A stretch of DNA of 64,000 nucleotides from Streptomyces corallincola (GCF_019104725.1 NZ_JAHRXF010000025.1:1-64000); one strand, 5' to 3'; shown: positions 9,422-20,239, numbered from the stretch's first letter. A program made the numbers and translations. The notes: generated by a model not told the origin, from the letters alone.

Positions 9422-11950
9422 CTACTCCGCCTTGATGGCGCCCAGCATGTTCAGCCGGGCCGCCCGCCGCGCGGGCCACAGCGCGGCCAGGATGCCGACG
9501 ACCCCCGCGAGCACCAGGAACAGTGCCATCCGGTCCCACGGCAGGACGAGTTCGTACGTCGGCATCCGTGTGCCCAGCAGCCGTCCGACCGCCCAGCCGA
9601 AGAACACGCCGAGCCCGATGCCGAGCACCCCGCCGAACAGGGAGATGACCAGGGACTCCAGTCGTACCATCCGCTTGACCGCCCGGCGGTCCAGGCCGAT
9701 GGCCCGGAGCATCCCGATCTCCTGGGCGCGCTCGAACACCGACATGGCGAGGGTGTTGACGACCCCGAGGACGGCGACGATCACCGCCATGCCGAGCAGG
9801 CCGTAGACCATGTTCAGGATCAGGGTGAAGGCGGACGCGATGCCGTCGGAGATGTCCTTCCGGTCCTGGACCTGGAGGGCGGGGTTGGAGCCGAGGGCCT
9901 TGACCAGCCGATCCTTGGCGGCCTCCGAGGTGCCACCGGCGGTCTTCACCATGATCTGCATGTCGCTGGGGTCGGCCTGGTGCCGGGAGAGCGTGGCGTT
10001 GTCCAGCATGATGCCCCGGATCATCGCGTTGCCGGTGTAGACCCCGGAGACGGTGAGGCGTACGGCCTTGCCGTCCTCGAAGTACGCGGTGAGTTCCGAT
10101 CCGGCGCGCCAGTGGTGGGCCTTGGCGGTGTCCTGGTCCACGACGACGCGGTCACCGCCGACCCGGAAGGACCCGTCGTCGGTCTTCAGGTCGGTCAGCC
10201 CGCCGATGGTGCGGCCGTTGACGCCGGTCAGGAACTCGGTGCGGCCGTCGATGCGGGAGGGCGCGTCGCGCAGCGGGCTGCTGGCGGTGACGTCCGGGTC
10301 GGCGGCGAGCCGGCGCTCCACGTCCGGGGAGAGCGGACCGTGTGTCGTCATGGAGACGACGTAGTCGGCGCGGATCGCGGAACTGGCCATCCGGTCGATC
10401 GCGTGCTGGAGGCTGCCCGCCATCACCGTCATACCGGTGATCAGCGTCAGTCCGATCATCAGCGCGGACGCGGTGGCGGCCGTACGGCGCGGGTTGCGGA
10501 CCGAGTTCTGGCGGGCGAGGCGGCCCGAGACGCCGAACAGGCGCAGCAGGGGCGCGGCGGCGGCGATCAGTGGCCGGGACAGCAGTGGGGTCAGCACGAA
10601 CACGCCGGTGATCAGCAGGACCGCGCCGAGCCCCATGACGACCTGGCCGATGTCGGTCTTCATGGTGGTGGCCGTGAGGATCGCGGCGGCACCGGCGGCG
10701 GAGAGCAGCGCGCCGAGGGTGTTGCGCAGCACCAGGGACTTGGCGGTCGCCTTGGCGTGCACGCTGCTCATGGCGGCCACCGGCGGGATCTTCGCGGCGC
10801 GGCGGCCGGGCAGCCAGGCGGCGAGCGCGGTGACGACGACACCGACCCCGAGCGCCGCGGCCACCGTGGCGGGCGCGACGACCAGCGGACCGTCGGGCAG
10901 GGTCACGCCGAACGCGTCGAGCAGGCCGCGCAGTCCGGCGCCGATGCCGATGCCCGCGACCAGGCCGGTGACCCCGGCGACCGCGCCGACCAGCAGCGCC
11001 TCGACCAGCACCGAGCGGGTGACCTGGCGGCGGGAGGCGCCGACGGCGCGCAGCAGGGCGAGTTCACGGGTCCGCTGGGCGACCAGCATGGTGAAGGTGT
11101 TGGCGATGATGAAGGTGCCGACGAACAGCGCGATCCCGGCGAACACCAGCAGGCCCTGCCGCAGGCCGCTCATCGACGCGGAGATCTGCTCGGCCTGGTC
11201 CTCCGCGAGCCGGGTGCCGGTGGTGGTCCTGACGGCCTTCGCGGGCAGCGCCCCGTCCAGCGCGGCCTTCAGGGCGGCCTGGCCGGTGCCGGGGGCCGCC
11301 TTCACGTCGATCTCGTCGTACGTGCCCTTCTTGCCGAACAGGGACTGGGCGGTCGGGGTGTCGAACAGGGCGAGGCTGCCGCCCGCGGCGACATTGCCGT
11401 CGTCGGTGGTGAAGATGCCGCTGACGCGCGGGGTGAGGACGGGGCCGTCCACCGAGATCCGTACGGTGTCGCCGGTCCGGTATCCGGCGCGGCGGGCGCT
11501 CGCGGAGTCGAGCAGCACCTCGCCGGGGCCGTGCGGGGCGTGCCCGGAGACCAGGGGGTAGCGGCTGTCCCGGGTGCCCCAGTAGTTGCCGCCCTGGGAC
11601 TGCCAGCCGCTGCCGAGCAGCTTGCCGCTCTTGTCGGCCACGGCGGTGAAGCCGGTGACGACACCGGTGGCGGAGGCGGCGCCGGGGACCTTCGCGGCGC
11701 GTTCGCGCAGCGCCTCGGTCAGCTCGGCCCGCTTGCCGACCCGGTCGCCCTCGGAGTCCTGGAACCTGGGGCGCACGGCGACGTCCACGCCGTCGAAGCC
11801 CTTGGCGGAGCTGTTCTGGTAGGCGTCGGAGACGGTGTCGGTGAAGACCAGGGTGCCGGAGACGAAGGCCACGCCGAGCATCACGGCGAGCACGGTCATC
11901 AGGAGCCGGGCCTTATGCGCGAGTACGTTGCGCAGGGCGGTGCGGAACAT
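9422..11950 (-). CDS. ABC transporter permease, FtsX/MacB-like (two FtsX domains)
   Basis: 842 residues. The first membrane helix (LLMTVLAVMLGVAFVSGTLV) is followed by an extracytoplasmic MacB-type domain. The first FtsX unit then begins FAGIALFVGTFIIANTFTMLVAQRTRELALLRAVGAS; after a further domain a second unit includes AVIVAVLGVVNTLAMSV and RAQEIGMLRAIGL. The repeat architecture with about 8-10 membrane helices fits mechanotransmission-type exporters of lipids, lipoproteins or drugs rather than importers. ATG 11950 overlaps the ATPase stop by one base, so the two genes form one exporter. The substrate is unknown. Confidence 0.9.
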   Translation of the reverse strand: MFRTALRNVLAHKARLLMTVLAVMLGVAFVSGTLVFTDTVSDAYQNSSAKGFDGVDVAVRPRFQDSEGDRVGKRAELTEALRERAAKVPGAASATGVVTGFTAVADKSGKLLGSGWQSQGGNYWGTRDSRYPLVSGHAPHGPGEVLLDSASARRAGYRTGDTVRISVDGPVLTPRVSGIFTTDDGNVAAGGSLALFDTPTAQSLFGKKGTYDEIDVKAAPGTGQAALKAALDGALPAKAVRTTTGTRLAEDQAEQISASMSGLRQGLLVFAGIALFVGTFIIANTFTMLVAQRTRELALLRAVGASRRQVTRSVLVEALLVGAVAGVTGLVAGIGIGAGLRGLLDAFGVTLPDGPLVVAPATVAAALGVGVVVTALAAWLPGRRAAKIPPVAAMSSVHAKATAKSLVLRNTLGALLSAAGAAAILTATTMKTDIGQVVMGLGAVLLITGVFVLTPLLSRPLIAAAAPLLRLFGVSGRLARQNSVRNPRRTAATASALMIGLTLITGMTVMAGSLQHAIDRMASSAIRADYVVSMTTHGPLSPDVERRLAADPDVTASSPLRDAPSRIDGRTEFLTGVNGRTIGGLTDLKTDDGSFRVGGDRVVVDQDTAKAHHWRAGSELTAYFEDGKAVRLTVSGVYTGNAMIRGIMLDNATLSRHQADPSDMQIMVKTAGGTSEAAKDRLVKALGSNPALQVQDRKDISDGIASAFTLILNMVYGLLGMAVIVAVLGVVNTLAMSVFERAQEIGMLRAIGLDRRAVKRMVRLESLVISLFGGVLGIGLGVFFGWAVGRLLGTRMPTYELVLPWDRMALFLVLAGVVGILAALWPARRAARLNMLGAIKAE

Positions 11951-12720
11951 CAGCTCGTACGGCCCTTCGCGTCGAACCGCTTCATCAGGTCGAGGACGGA
12001 GTCGGCGGTGGGGGAGAGGACCTCGTCCACGATCCTGCCGTCGGCGAGGAAGACGACCCGGTCCGCGTAGGCGGCGGCGACGGGGTCGTGGGTGACCATG
12101 ACGACGGTCTGGCCCAGCTCGCGCACGGAGTTGCGGAGGAAGCCGAGGATCTCGGCGCCGGAGCGGGAGTCGAGGTTTCCGGTGGGCTCGTCGCCGAAGA
12201 CGATCTCGGGCCGGGAGGCCAGCGCGCGGGCCACGGCGACGCGCTGCTGCTGGCCGCCGGAGAGCTGGGCGGGGCGGTGGCTCAGCCGTCCGGAGAGCCC
12301 GACCATGCCGATCACCTGCTCCAGCCACGCCTTGTCCGGTTTGCGTCCGGCGATGTCCATCGGGAGGGTGATGTTCTCCAGCGCGGTCAGCGTGGGCAGC
12401 AGGTTGAACGCCTGGAAGATGAAGCCGATCTTGTCCCGGCGGAGCCGGGTGAGCTGCTTGTCCTTCAGCGAGCCGAGTTCGGTGTCCCCGATCCGCACGG
12501 AGCCGGAGGAGAAGGTGTCCAGGCCCGCGACGCAGTGCATCAGCGTGGACTTGCCGGAGCCGGAGGGGCCCATGATCGCGGTGAACTCGGCCTGCCGGAA
12601 ATCGACGGAGACCTGGTCCAGCGCGACCACGCGGGTCTCGCCCTGTCCGTAGATCTTCGACAGCTCGCTCGCGCGGGCGGCCACGGCGGTGGCGCGGCCG
12701 GGGGCGGGGGTGGTGGTCAC
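11950..12720 (-). CDS. ABC transporter ATP-binding protein (LolD/MacB type)
   Basis: 256 residues. All ATPase motifs are intact: Walker A GPSGSGKST, Q-loop FIFQAFNLLPTLTALENI, signature LSGGQQQRVAVARALA, Walker B EIVFGDEPTGNLD, and the H-loop in VMVTHDP. It should power the two-domain permease encoded immediately downstream. GTG 12720 is chosen: AGGAG lies 9 bases upstream and homology starts soon after. The frame continues upstream through low-complexity sequence unlikely to be translated. Confidence 0.92.
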   Translation of the reverse strand: MTTTPAPGRATAVAARASELSKIYGQGETRVVALDQVSVDFRQAEFTAIMGPSGSGKSTLMHCVAGLDTFSSGSVRIGDTELGSLKDKQLTRLRRDKIGFIFQAFNLLPTLTALENITLPMDIAGRKPDKAWLEQVIGMVGLSGRLSHRPAQLSGGQQQRVAVARALASRPEIVFGDEPTGNLDSRSGAEILGFLRNSVRELGQTVVMVTHDPVAAAYADRVVFLADGRIVDEVLSPTADSVLDLMKRFDAKGRTS

Positions 12721-12991
12721 GGGAGGGTGCTCCTGTCGGCGCTGGATGCGGGGGACACGTCCATCGTCCCGTCGGCGCGGGCCGCCGGAATCAGCCGCTG
12801 TTCCGGTTGTGGGGGCGACCTCGGTCGGACACCGGGCGCGGGCCCTCATACCTGGGGAGGACGGCGGACCCCGAGGCCAGGGGCGGTTCCGGTCGTACAG
12901 AACGGGTGGAGCGCCCTCGTTCGGTAGGTGAAATTCCGTCATTCCGCCTTCGCGGCCACCCGGCCCGCGTCACGCTATTGGCAAGTGCGGA

Positions 12992-13001
12992 TGGCGCGTT
13001 C
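12992..13001. promoter_or_regulatory. AdpA-type binding site upstream of bldA
   Basis: TGGCGCGTTC matches the AdpA consensus TGGCSNGWWY at every position; a weaker match (TGGCAAGTGC) lies at about 12979-12988. AdpA binding to the bldA promoter is documented in S. griseus. The gene-free stretch 12721-13119 also holds an unusually AT-rich block (about 13024-13045) between this site and the promoter. Confidence 0.5.
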
Positions 13002-13065
13002 CACGGTCTGATGCACCCTCAGACATCAATAAAATAAGACAACATCGGGCTGTCCCGTCCGCTGT

Positions 13066-13089
13066 TCGGGGGACGTCCCCCGATAGGCT
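13066..13089 (+). promoter_or_regulatory. Candidate bldA promoter with perfect 18-bp palindrome
   Basis: TCGGGGGACGTCCCCCGA (13066-13083) is a perfect palindrome that ends exactly where a TAGGCT -10 hexamer (13084-13089) begins, 30 bases before the mature tRNA. It would therefore occupy the promoter spacer, a place where a bound protein or DNA cruciform could affect transcription. No good -35 hexamer is visible. Confidence 0.5.
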
Positions 13090-13119
13090 GCGGACCGCTC
13101 GAAGCGGCGCTCTTGGCCT

Positions 13120-13203
13120 GCCCGGATGGTGGAATGCAGACACGGCGAGCTTAAACCTCGCTGCCCCTCAGCGGGCGTACCGGTTCAAGTCCGGTTCCGG
13201 GCA
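13120..13203 (+). tRNA. bldA: tRNA-Leu(UAA), the UUA-decoding developmental tRNA
   Basis: An 84-base class II tRNA folds cleanly: acceptor GCCCGGA with TCCGGGC, anticodon stem GCGAG/CTCGC around the loop CTTAAAC (anticodon TAA), a long variable arm, and T arm CCGGTTCAAGTCCGG. CCA is not encoded. TTA is the rarest codon in Streptomyces; this tRNA, bldA, limits translation of TTA-containing regulators of aerial growth and antibiotics. I found no in-frame TTA in the genes called in this window, so its targets lie elsewhere. Confidence 0.96.
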
Positions 13204-13480
13204 CTTTCCTTGAGTTTGCGGTTGTTCACGATGTCGCCGCGCGCTTTCTCCCGCCATGTCCCGCCGGTGCCCTCCCTCCGCCCGGGGCACGTCGGCCGTC
13301 CCCCGCTTCCGCCGCCCGCGCGACCACATCCCCCAGGTGCTCGTCTCAGGGGAATGGTGGGGTTCGTGAAGGTGTTCCGAGGTGGGGGGAGGGAAGATCC
13401 TTCTCAGGTAGTACAGCCGGGCTTTTGCCAATCCATTACTCTTGGGGCAAGGCCACGCAGGGTGGGCATGGAGGAGTGAA

Positions 13481-14344
13481 ATGAGGAGCAGTAACCCGGT
13501 CTTCTCGCGGCGGGGCTTCAGCCGCGACAACGGCTACGCCGGCTTCGGCACCGCACCGCAGGCCGGGTCCGCGCCGAGCGGCAACCCCTACGCGCAGAAC
13601 CCGTACGCGGGCAACCCCTACGCCCAGCAGGGCGTGCAGCAGGGTGCGCCGCCGCAGGCGCCCGCGACCACCGACCGGATGACGATGGACGACGTCGTCA
13701 CCCGTTCGGGCATCACGCTCGGCACGGTCGTCGTCGGTGCCGCCCTTGCCTGGGCGCTGCTGCCGGTCTCGACGACCAGCTACGGGCTCGCCATCGGCTC
13801 CGCCATCGTCGCGTTCGTGCTGGCGATGATCCAGAGCTTCAAGCGCACCCCGTCCCCCGCGCTGATCATCGGGTACGCCGTCTTCGAGGGCGTCTTCCTC
13901 GGTGTGATCAGCGAGATGTTCAACTCCCGCTGGAGCGGCGCGCCCTTCCAGGCGGTGCTCGGCACCTTCGCGGTCTCCGGCGCGACCCTCCTGATCTACA
14001 AGGCGGGCTGGATCAGGGTCACCGCCCGGTACGCCCGGATCGGCATGGCCATCGCCGTGGCGTTCATCGCGGTGATGGCGGTCAATCTGCTGCTCGTGGT
14101 GTTCGGTGTCGCCCCGGACGGCGGCCTGCGCAGCTTCGGCCCGCTCGGCGCGATCGTCGGCATCATCGCCATCGTGCTCGGCGCCTTCTTCCTCACCCTC
14201 GACTTCAAGCAGATCGAGGACGGCATCGCCTACGGCGCCCCGCGCAACGAGTCCTGGCTGGCCGCCTTCGGCCTCACCATGACCCTGGTGTGGATCTACA
14301 TCGAGATGCTGCGGCTGGTCGCCATCTTCAGTAGCAACGACTAG
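13481..14344 (+). CDS. BAX inhibitor-1 / YccA-like integral membrane protein
   Basis: 287 residues. A soluble N-terminus with Asn-Pro-Tyr-Ala repeats (NPYAQNPYAGNPYAQQ) is followed by seven predicted membrane helices, beginning ITLGTVVVGAALAWALL and ending LTMTLVWIYIEMLRLVAIF. The conserved acidic segment before the last helix (LTLDFKQIEDGIAYGAPR) is typical of actinobacterial YccA/BI-1-like proteins. Their role is not established; calcium leak and stress protection are known for distant relatives. ATG 13481 follows GAGGAG. The 275 bases between bldA and this gene hold no other gene. Confidence 0.85.
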   Translation: MRSSNPVFSRRGFSRDNGYAGFGTAPQAGSAPSGNPYAQNPYAGNPYAQQGVQQGAPPQAPATTDRMTMDDVVTRSGITLGTVVVGAALAWALLPVSTTSYGLAIGSAIVAFVLAMIQSFKRTPSPALIIGYAVFEGVFLGVISEMFNSRWSGAPFQAVLGTFAVSGATLLIYKAGWIRVTARYARIGMAIAVAFIAVMAVNLLLVVFGVAPDGGLRSFGPLGAIVGIIAIVLGAFFLTLDFKQIEDGIAYGAPRNESWLAAFGLTMTLVWIYIEMLRLVAIFSSND

Positions 14345-14366
14345 CCGACCCCGTTACGGCACGCGC

Positions 14367-14394
14367 AAGGGCCCCAGGTTCTCCTGGGGCCCTT
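14367..14394. terminator. Terminator between BI-1-like and DUF4287-like genes
   Basis: AAGGGCCCCAGG-TTCT-CCTGGGGCCCTT, a 12-bp perfect stem between convergent genes. Confidence 0.8.
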
Positions 14395-14415
14395 CGCCGT
14401 TTCGCCGCCCGCGGG

Positions 14416-14646
14416 TCAGCGCAGGTTGCGGGCGGCGCGCCGCAGGTCGTACTCGTGCACGAGCGCCTTCGCGTGGCCGTAGGCGAGGTCGTACTCGCTG
14501 CGCAGCCAGCTCACCTTCTCCTCGAAGCGGAACAGGGCGGGACCGTCCTCGACGGTGCGGAGCCAGTCGGACACCTCACGACCGGTGCATTGGGGGATGC
14601 GGGCGAGCAGGTTGCGGTGGGTCTCCTCCGAGAACAGCTGGGACAT
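14416..14646 (-). CDS. Small conserved protein, DUF4287-like
   Basis: 76 residues, soluble, mostly helical and charged. It contains EETHRNLLARIPQCTGREV and a C-terminal EYDLAYGHAKALVHEYDLR, which resembles the DUF4287 segment (the AYGHAKALV motif). ATG 14646 is preceded by GGAGG at good spacing. No function is known; the segment also occurs as a module beside DUF5655 in other bacteria. Confidence 0.75.
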   Translation of the reverse strand: MSQLFSEETHRNLLARIPQCTGREVSDWLRTVEDGPALFRFEEKVSWLRSEYDLAYGHAKALVHEYDLRRAARNLR

Positions 14647-14745
14647 CGGCGCCTCCGAACGCAAAGGGGATGTGAGCCGGTCCTTCACGTCACCGTGCCT
14701 GAGCCTTCGCGCGTTGGCAACAGTCCGGGGCGCTACGCTCGGCCC

Positions 14746-15057
14746 GTGGTTGATACGACGCCCCTGACCCGCGCACTGGACCATTTCGCCGACCGGCTGC
14801 GGGCCGCCCCGCAGAGCCGTCTCCAGCGCGGGGCCGCCGCCGAGGCGCTCGCCCTGGCACGGGAACTCGCCGGATGGACACAGCGCGTGGAGGAGCCGGG
14901 GAGCGAACCCCGGACGATGCCCGACGCGGGCATGTTCGCCGCCGCCGACCAACTGCTCGTGGCCGGGCACGACCTGGCACACGTCCTGGAGAGCGACGGG
15001 GAGGTCGCGGAGGCGGTCCGGCTGGTGGAGGAGGCGCGGGGGCGGGCGGGGGTGTGA
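14746..15057 (+). CDS. Conserved small protein of unknown function
   Basis: 103 residues, Ala/Leu/Arg-rich and probably all-helical, with no membrane segment. I do not recognise a family. Coding is supported by strong third-position GC bias and a sensible start: GTG 14746 comes 6 bases after TACGCT (14734-14739) with no ribosome site, the layout of a leaderless message. It diverges from the DUF4287-like gene 100 bases away, so both may share a control region. Confidence 0.65.
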   Translation: MVDTTPLTRALDHFADRLRAAPQSRLQRGAAAEALALARELAGWTQRVEEPGSEPRTMPDAGMFAAADQLLVAGHDLAHVLESDGEVAEAVRLVEEARGRAGV

Positions 15058-15109
15058 TCACCGGCCCTCGGGCGCGCGGCCCCCTCGCGGCAGCTCACCG
15101 GGGCGTTCC

Positions 15110-15913
15110 TCAGAGGGACGCGATGACCCGGTCCGCCAGGATGTAGAGGGTGTCGTCGCCGCACGCGAAGGTCAGCGTGTAGGCGCCGGAGATGCCGGAG
15201 CCGCCCAGCAGGTAGGGCCGCTCGCCCTCGCGCAGCGCCGCCGCCAGCCGCTCGGCCGTCTCCTTGTGACCCGGCGTCATGCAGAGCGTGGTGCCGTCGG
15301 CGAAGACGTACACGTCCAGGGTGCCGAGCGGGCCGGGCCGTACGTCGGCCAGCTCCACACGGCCGGAGGCCAGCTCCTCCAGGGTCGTCACCGTGCGCTC
15401 GTGACCGCCGGAGACCGGGGACTGCACGGGGACGAAGTCGGGGTGCGAGGGGTGGCGGCGGCGGGCCGCGGCCAGCTCGGGGGAGTCCTCACGGGTGCCG
15501 GAGGCGAAGTCCTCGGCCTCGGTGCTCGGCTCGGACACCGGCTCCAGCGGCTCGATGCCGGTGAAGTCGGCCTGCCGGGGGAGGAAGAGATCGGTGTCGG
15601 GGAAGCCCAGCAGCGAGGGGGCGTCGGTGGCGTCGCGCGCCTCCTGCGCGGCCCAGAACGCGCGGGCCTCGGCCAGCTCCCGCTCCCGCTCCTCGGCGAG
15701 TGCGGCGGAGACGGCCGCGCGTATCTGCTCGGTGTCGGCGGCGGTGCGGGCCGCGGGCAGCAGCGTGCCCGCCGCGGGCACGTGGTTCACCGCGAGCTGC
15801 GCCTGCAGCTCCGTGAGCTGTCGGCGCAGTTTCACGACGGTGCGCAGAACGGCGACGCCCACGGCGCCGGTGGCGGCCGTGGTGAGCAGCAGGGCGATCG
15901 GCATGGCGCTCAC
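15110..15913 (-). CDS. Membrane-anchored protein of unknown function
   Basis: 267 residues. An N-terminal membrane helix (MPIALLLTTAATGAVGVAVL) is followed by a short coiled coil (VVKLRRQLTELQAQL), an acidic low-complexity middle, and a folded C-terminal domain of about 80 residues (TLDVYVFADGTTLCMTPG through YTLTFACGDDTLYILADR). I recognise no catalytic motif. GTG 15913 has GGGAG 7 bases upstream; an ATG three codons later is possible. The 291 bases to the thiolase stop hold no gene. Confidence 0.75.
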   Translation of the reverse strand: MSAMPIALLLTTAATGAVGVAVLRTVVKLRRQLTELQAQLAVNHVPAAGTLLPAARTAADTEQIRAAVSAALAEERERELAEARAFWAAQEARDATDAPSLLGFPDTDLFLPRQADFTGIEPLEPVSEPSTEAEDFASGTREDSPELAAARRRHPSHPDFVPVQSPVSGGHERTVTTLEELASGRVELADVRPGPLGTLDVYVFADGTTLCMTPGHKETAERLAAALREGERPYLLGGSGISGAYTLTFACGDDTLYILADRVIASL

Positions 15914-16204
15914 TGACGTACTCCCAGGTTCAAAGGCGTCCCCCGACTTCCTACATCAGCTTGCGGGGCGGACCGGACAACTGTCAGTGCGTAACGTCAC
16001 GAAACGGACAGGATGTTGGGCGGAACCCTTCCGTCCTGACCCGGTTCACCTGCCGTGACCTGCACCTATGCGTCCTATGGGCGAGATAGGTCACATCCTG
16101 GGGGAGATTGGATCACAAAACGGCCCAGAACCCTGGGGTTTTACGGGTTCCAGACCGTTTCTGACCTGCGGTGCCCGAACGGCTACCGAGGGTGTGCCGA
16201 AACG

Positions 16205-17425
16205 TCAGCTCAGACGCTCGATCACCATCGCCATGCCCTGGCCGCCGCCGACGCACATCGTCTCCAGGCCGAACTGCTTGTCGTGCCACTGGAGCGAGTT
16301 GATGAGCGTGCCGGTGATCCGGGCGCCGGTCATGCCGAAGGGGTGGCCGACGGCGATGGCACCGCCGTTGACGTTCAGCCGGTCCAGGTCGATGCCCAGC
16401 TCGCGGTAGGAGGGGATCACCTGGGCGGCGAACGCCTCGTTGATCTCGACCAGGTCGATGTCGTCGATGGTCAGCCCGGCCCGCTTCAGCGCCTGGCGGC
16501 TGGCCTCGACCGGGCCGAGGCCCATGACCTCCGGGGAGAGACCGGAGACACCGGTGGAGACGATCCGGGCGAGCGGGGTCAGGCCCAGCTCGCGCGCCTT
16601 CACGTCGCTCATGATCACGAGGGCGGCGGCGCCGTCGTTCAGCGGGCAGCAGTTGCCCGCCGTGACCAGGCCGTCCGGGCGGAACACCGGCTTCAGGCCC
16701 TGGACGCCCTCCAGGGTGACGCCCGCGCGGGGGCCGTCGTCCGCGCTGACGACCGTGCCGTCCGGCAGGGTCACCGGGGTGATCTCCCGCTCCCAGAAGC
16801 CCGCCTTGACGGCCTCCTCCGCGAGGTTCTGCGAGCGGACGCCGAACTCGTCCATGTCCTGCCGGGTGACGCCCTTCCAGCGGGCCAGGTTCTCGGCGGT
16901 CTGGCCCATCGAGATGTAGGCGTCCGGGATCAGGCCGTCCGCGCGCGGGTCGTGCCAGGTGGTGCCCTCCTGCTGCGCGGTCGCGGCGGTACGGGCCTCC
17001 GCGTCGGCGAAGAGAGGGTTGTGGGTGTCGGGCAGGCCGTCCGAGCTGCCCTTGGCGAAGCGGGAGACGGTCTCGACACCGGCCGAGATGAAGACGTCGC
17101 CCTCCCCGGCCTTGATCGCGTGCAGCGCCATGCGGGAGGTCTGGAGCGAGGACGAGCAGTACCGGGTGACCGTGCAGCCCGGCAGGTGGTCCATGCCCAT
17201 CTGCACGGCGACGATCCGGCCCAGGTTGTGCCCCTGCTCGCCGCCGGGCAGGCCGCAGCCGAGCATCAGGTCGTCGATGTCCCTCGGGTCCAGCTCGGGG
17301 ATCTTGGCGAGGGCGGCCTGGATGATCGTCGCCGTGAGGTCGTCGGGGCGGAGGTCCTTGAGGGAACCCTTGCCGGCGCGGCCGATGGGGGAGCGGGCGG
17401 TCGAGACGATGACGGCTTCGGGCAT
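16205..17425 (-). CDS. Thiolase, acetyl-CoA C-acetyltransferase family
   Basis: 406 residues. The nucleophilic cysteine lies in [20 protein letters not shown]. The C-terminal signatures are complete: [19 protein letters not shown] with the catalytic His, and [15 protein letters not shown] with the second cysteine. It makes or cleaves 3-ketoacyl-CoA. The CSSSLQ variant is more typical of fatty-acid-degrading actinobacterial thiolases than of biosynthetic acetoacetyl-CoA thiolases (CxSG), so degradation is the likelier role. ATG 17425 follows AGGAG. It stands alone. Confidence 0.92.
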   Translation of the reverse strand: MPEAVIVSTARSPIGRAGKGSLKDLRPDDLTATIIQAALAKIPELDPRDIDDLMLGCGLPGGEQGHNLGRIVAVQMGMDHLPGCTVTRYCSSSLQTSRMALHAIKAGEGDVFISAGVETVSRFAKGSSDGLPDTHNPLFADAEARTAATAQQEGTTWHDPRADGLIPDAYISMGQTAENLARWKGVTRQDMDEFGVRSQNLAEEAVKAGFWEREITPVTLPDGTVVSADDGPRAGVTLEGVQGLKPVFRPDGLVTAGNCCPLNDGAAALVIMSDVKARELGLTPLARIVSTGVSGLSPEVMGLGPVEASRQALKRAGLTIDDIDLVEINEAFAAQVIPSYRELGIDLDRLNVNGGAIAVGHPFGMTGARITGTLINSLQWHDKQFGLETMCVGGGQGMAMVIERLS

Positions 17426-17576
17426 CGGGGCTCCTGTGTGGCGTGCGGCTTTTTTCCTACCGGTTGGGAAGTTACCCGTCCGTAGGTGTTCGGGTCATCG
17501 GCGCTGCGGTGTGACACGTGCCGCATCTGTGCAAGCGCTTGCTTGGCTTGTGCGGGCTCTCCTCACTGTGTCCGCG

Positions 17577-18596
17577 TCACTGTGTCCGCGTCGCCACCTC
17601 CGGCTCCGGTACCCGCCGCCTGCGGCGCCGCTTCAGCAGGGCCCAGGGGCCGCGCGGACCGGTCGGCATGGCCGCCGTCACCTCCGTACCCGCCTCCGAG
17701 GCCGCCTCGGCGGCGGCGCGGGCGACCGGGAGGAAGCCCTCGCGGCGGGAGGCGTCGGGGCGGTCCTCCTCGGCGGGCCAGAGGCCGAGTGCGGCACACA
17801 TGGTGGGCAGGACGGCCATCGCGGCGGTCGCGTACCCCTCGGCCGAGGGGTGGTAGTTGTCCGGGCCGAACAGTTCGCGCGGGTTGGCCTCGAACTCCGG
17901 GCCGAGCAGATCGCCCAGGGACACCGTGCGCCCGCCCTGCTCGACCACGCCGATGGTCTGCGCCGCCGCCAGCTGCCGTGAGGTGCGCCGGGCCAGCCAG
18001 CGCAGGGGCTGCTGGACCGGTTCGATGGTGCCCAGGTCGGGACAGGTGCCGACGACCACCTCGGCACCGGCGGTGCGCAGCCGCCGTACCGCTGCCGACA
18101 GGTGCCGGACCGAACGGGTCGGGGGCATCCGGTTGGTCACGTCGTTCGCGCCGATCATGATCACGCAGACGTCCGGGAACGCCTCCGGCGCCGACAGCAC
18201 CTCGGCCACCTGCCGGTCCAGGTCGTCGGACTGGGCGCCGGGCAGCGCCACGTTCCGCAGTCGCACCGGCCGTTCGGCCACCGCAGCGAGTCCCGAGGCG
18301 AGCAGCGCGCCCGGTGTCTGGCCCGCGCGGTGCACCCCCTGACCGGCCGCCGTGGAGTCGCCCAGCATCGCCAGCCGCAGCGGTGGCTCACCGGGGGCGT
18401 CGTACACGTGCCCGTAGATCCCCTCGGCCACCGGGACGCGGTCCGCGCCCCCGTTGCCCACATGGCGCCTGGCCAGCCGCATCTCCGCCAGCAGCACACC
18501 CACCGCCGCCGCTCCGACCAGGCCGACCCCGCCGCCGCCGTACGCGGCACCGGCCGCGATGCGTCGGGCCACCCGTGCCCTCGACATGCTCGTCAT
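17577..18596 (-). CDS. Membrane-anchored SGNH/GDSL-family hydrolase
   Basis: 339 residues. After a basic start and one membrane segment (YGGGGVGLVGAAAVGVLLAEM) comes an SGNH fold: block I LAMLGDSTAAGQGVH with the nucleophilic Ser, block III VCVIMIGANDVTN, and block V PDNYHPSAEGYATAAMAVLP with Asp and His. These are lipid or carbohydrate ester hydrolases; the substrate is unknown, and an anchor facing outward suggests envelope esters. ATG 18596 has GGAGGT upstream; a second ATG follows at 18587. The C-terminus ends in a poly-Arg tail. Confidence 0.88.
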   Translation of the reverse strand: MTSMSRARVARRIAAGAAYGGGGVGLVGAAAVGVLLAEMRLARRHVGNGGADRVPVAEGIYGHVYDAPGEPPLRLAMLGDSTAAGQGVHRAGQTPGALLASGLAAVAERPVRLRNVALPGAQSDDLDRQVAEVLSAPEAFPDVCVIMIGANDVTNRMPPTRSVRHLSAAVRRLRTAGAEVVVGTCPDLGTIEPVQQPLRWLARRTSRQLAAAQTIGVVEQGGRTVSLGDLLGPEFEANPRELFGPDNYHPSAEGYATAAMAVLPTMCAALGLWPAEEDRPDASRREGFLPVARAAAEAASEAGTEVTAAMPTGPRGPWALLKRRRRRRVPEPEVATRTQ

Positions 18597-18754
18597 GCGT
18601 CGCCGCCACCTCCTCGTAGCCGTACACCCACTCCTTGCCCCGTACAGGCCGTGCGTCAATCTCGACGGGGAGTGAACAACCTGCGGGAGGCCCCGCGACA
18701 GGCCCTAGGCTGGCGGAATCACTACGACCGCTGTGCAAGCAACCGGAGACAACG

Positions 18755-20146
<1,392 letters not shown>

Positions 20147-20239
20147 GTGAGGTCGCGGCGGCACTCGGCTGAGTCGGCGCCGTCGCCTTCTCCGGGCCCC
20201 GGCACCCACCCTGAGTGGGTTGGGCTCGTTGGTGGTGAA

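Noticed and set aside
7284-9806. An 840-codon open frame on the plus strand over ndh, the methyltransferase and an ABC gene
   Set aside because: It is out of frame with two identified genes, runs through two terminators, and its product is Arg/Pro-rich nonsense.
13126-13479. Open frame of 117 codons across bldA
   Set aside because: It overlaps a perfectly folding tRNA and has no ribosome site or homology.
16128-16150. GAACCC/GGGTTC hairpin as thiolase terminator
   Set aside because: Only a 6-bp stem with a long loop, weaker than every other terminator in the window.
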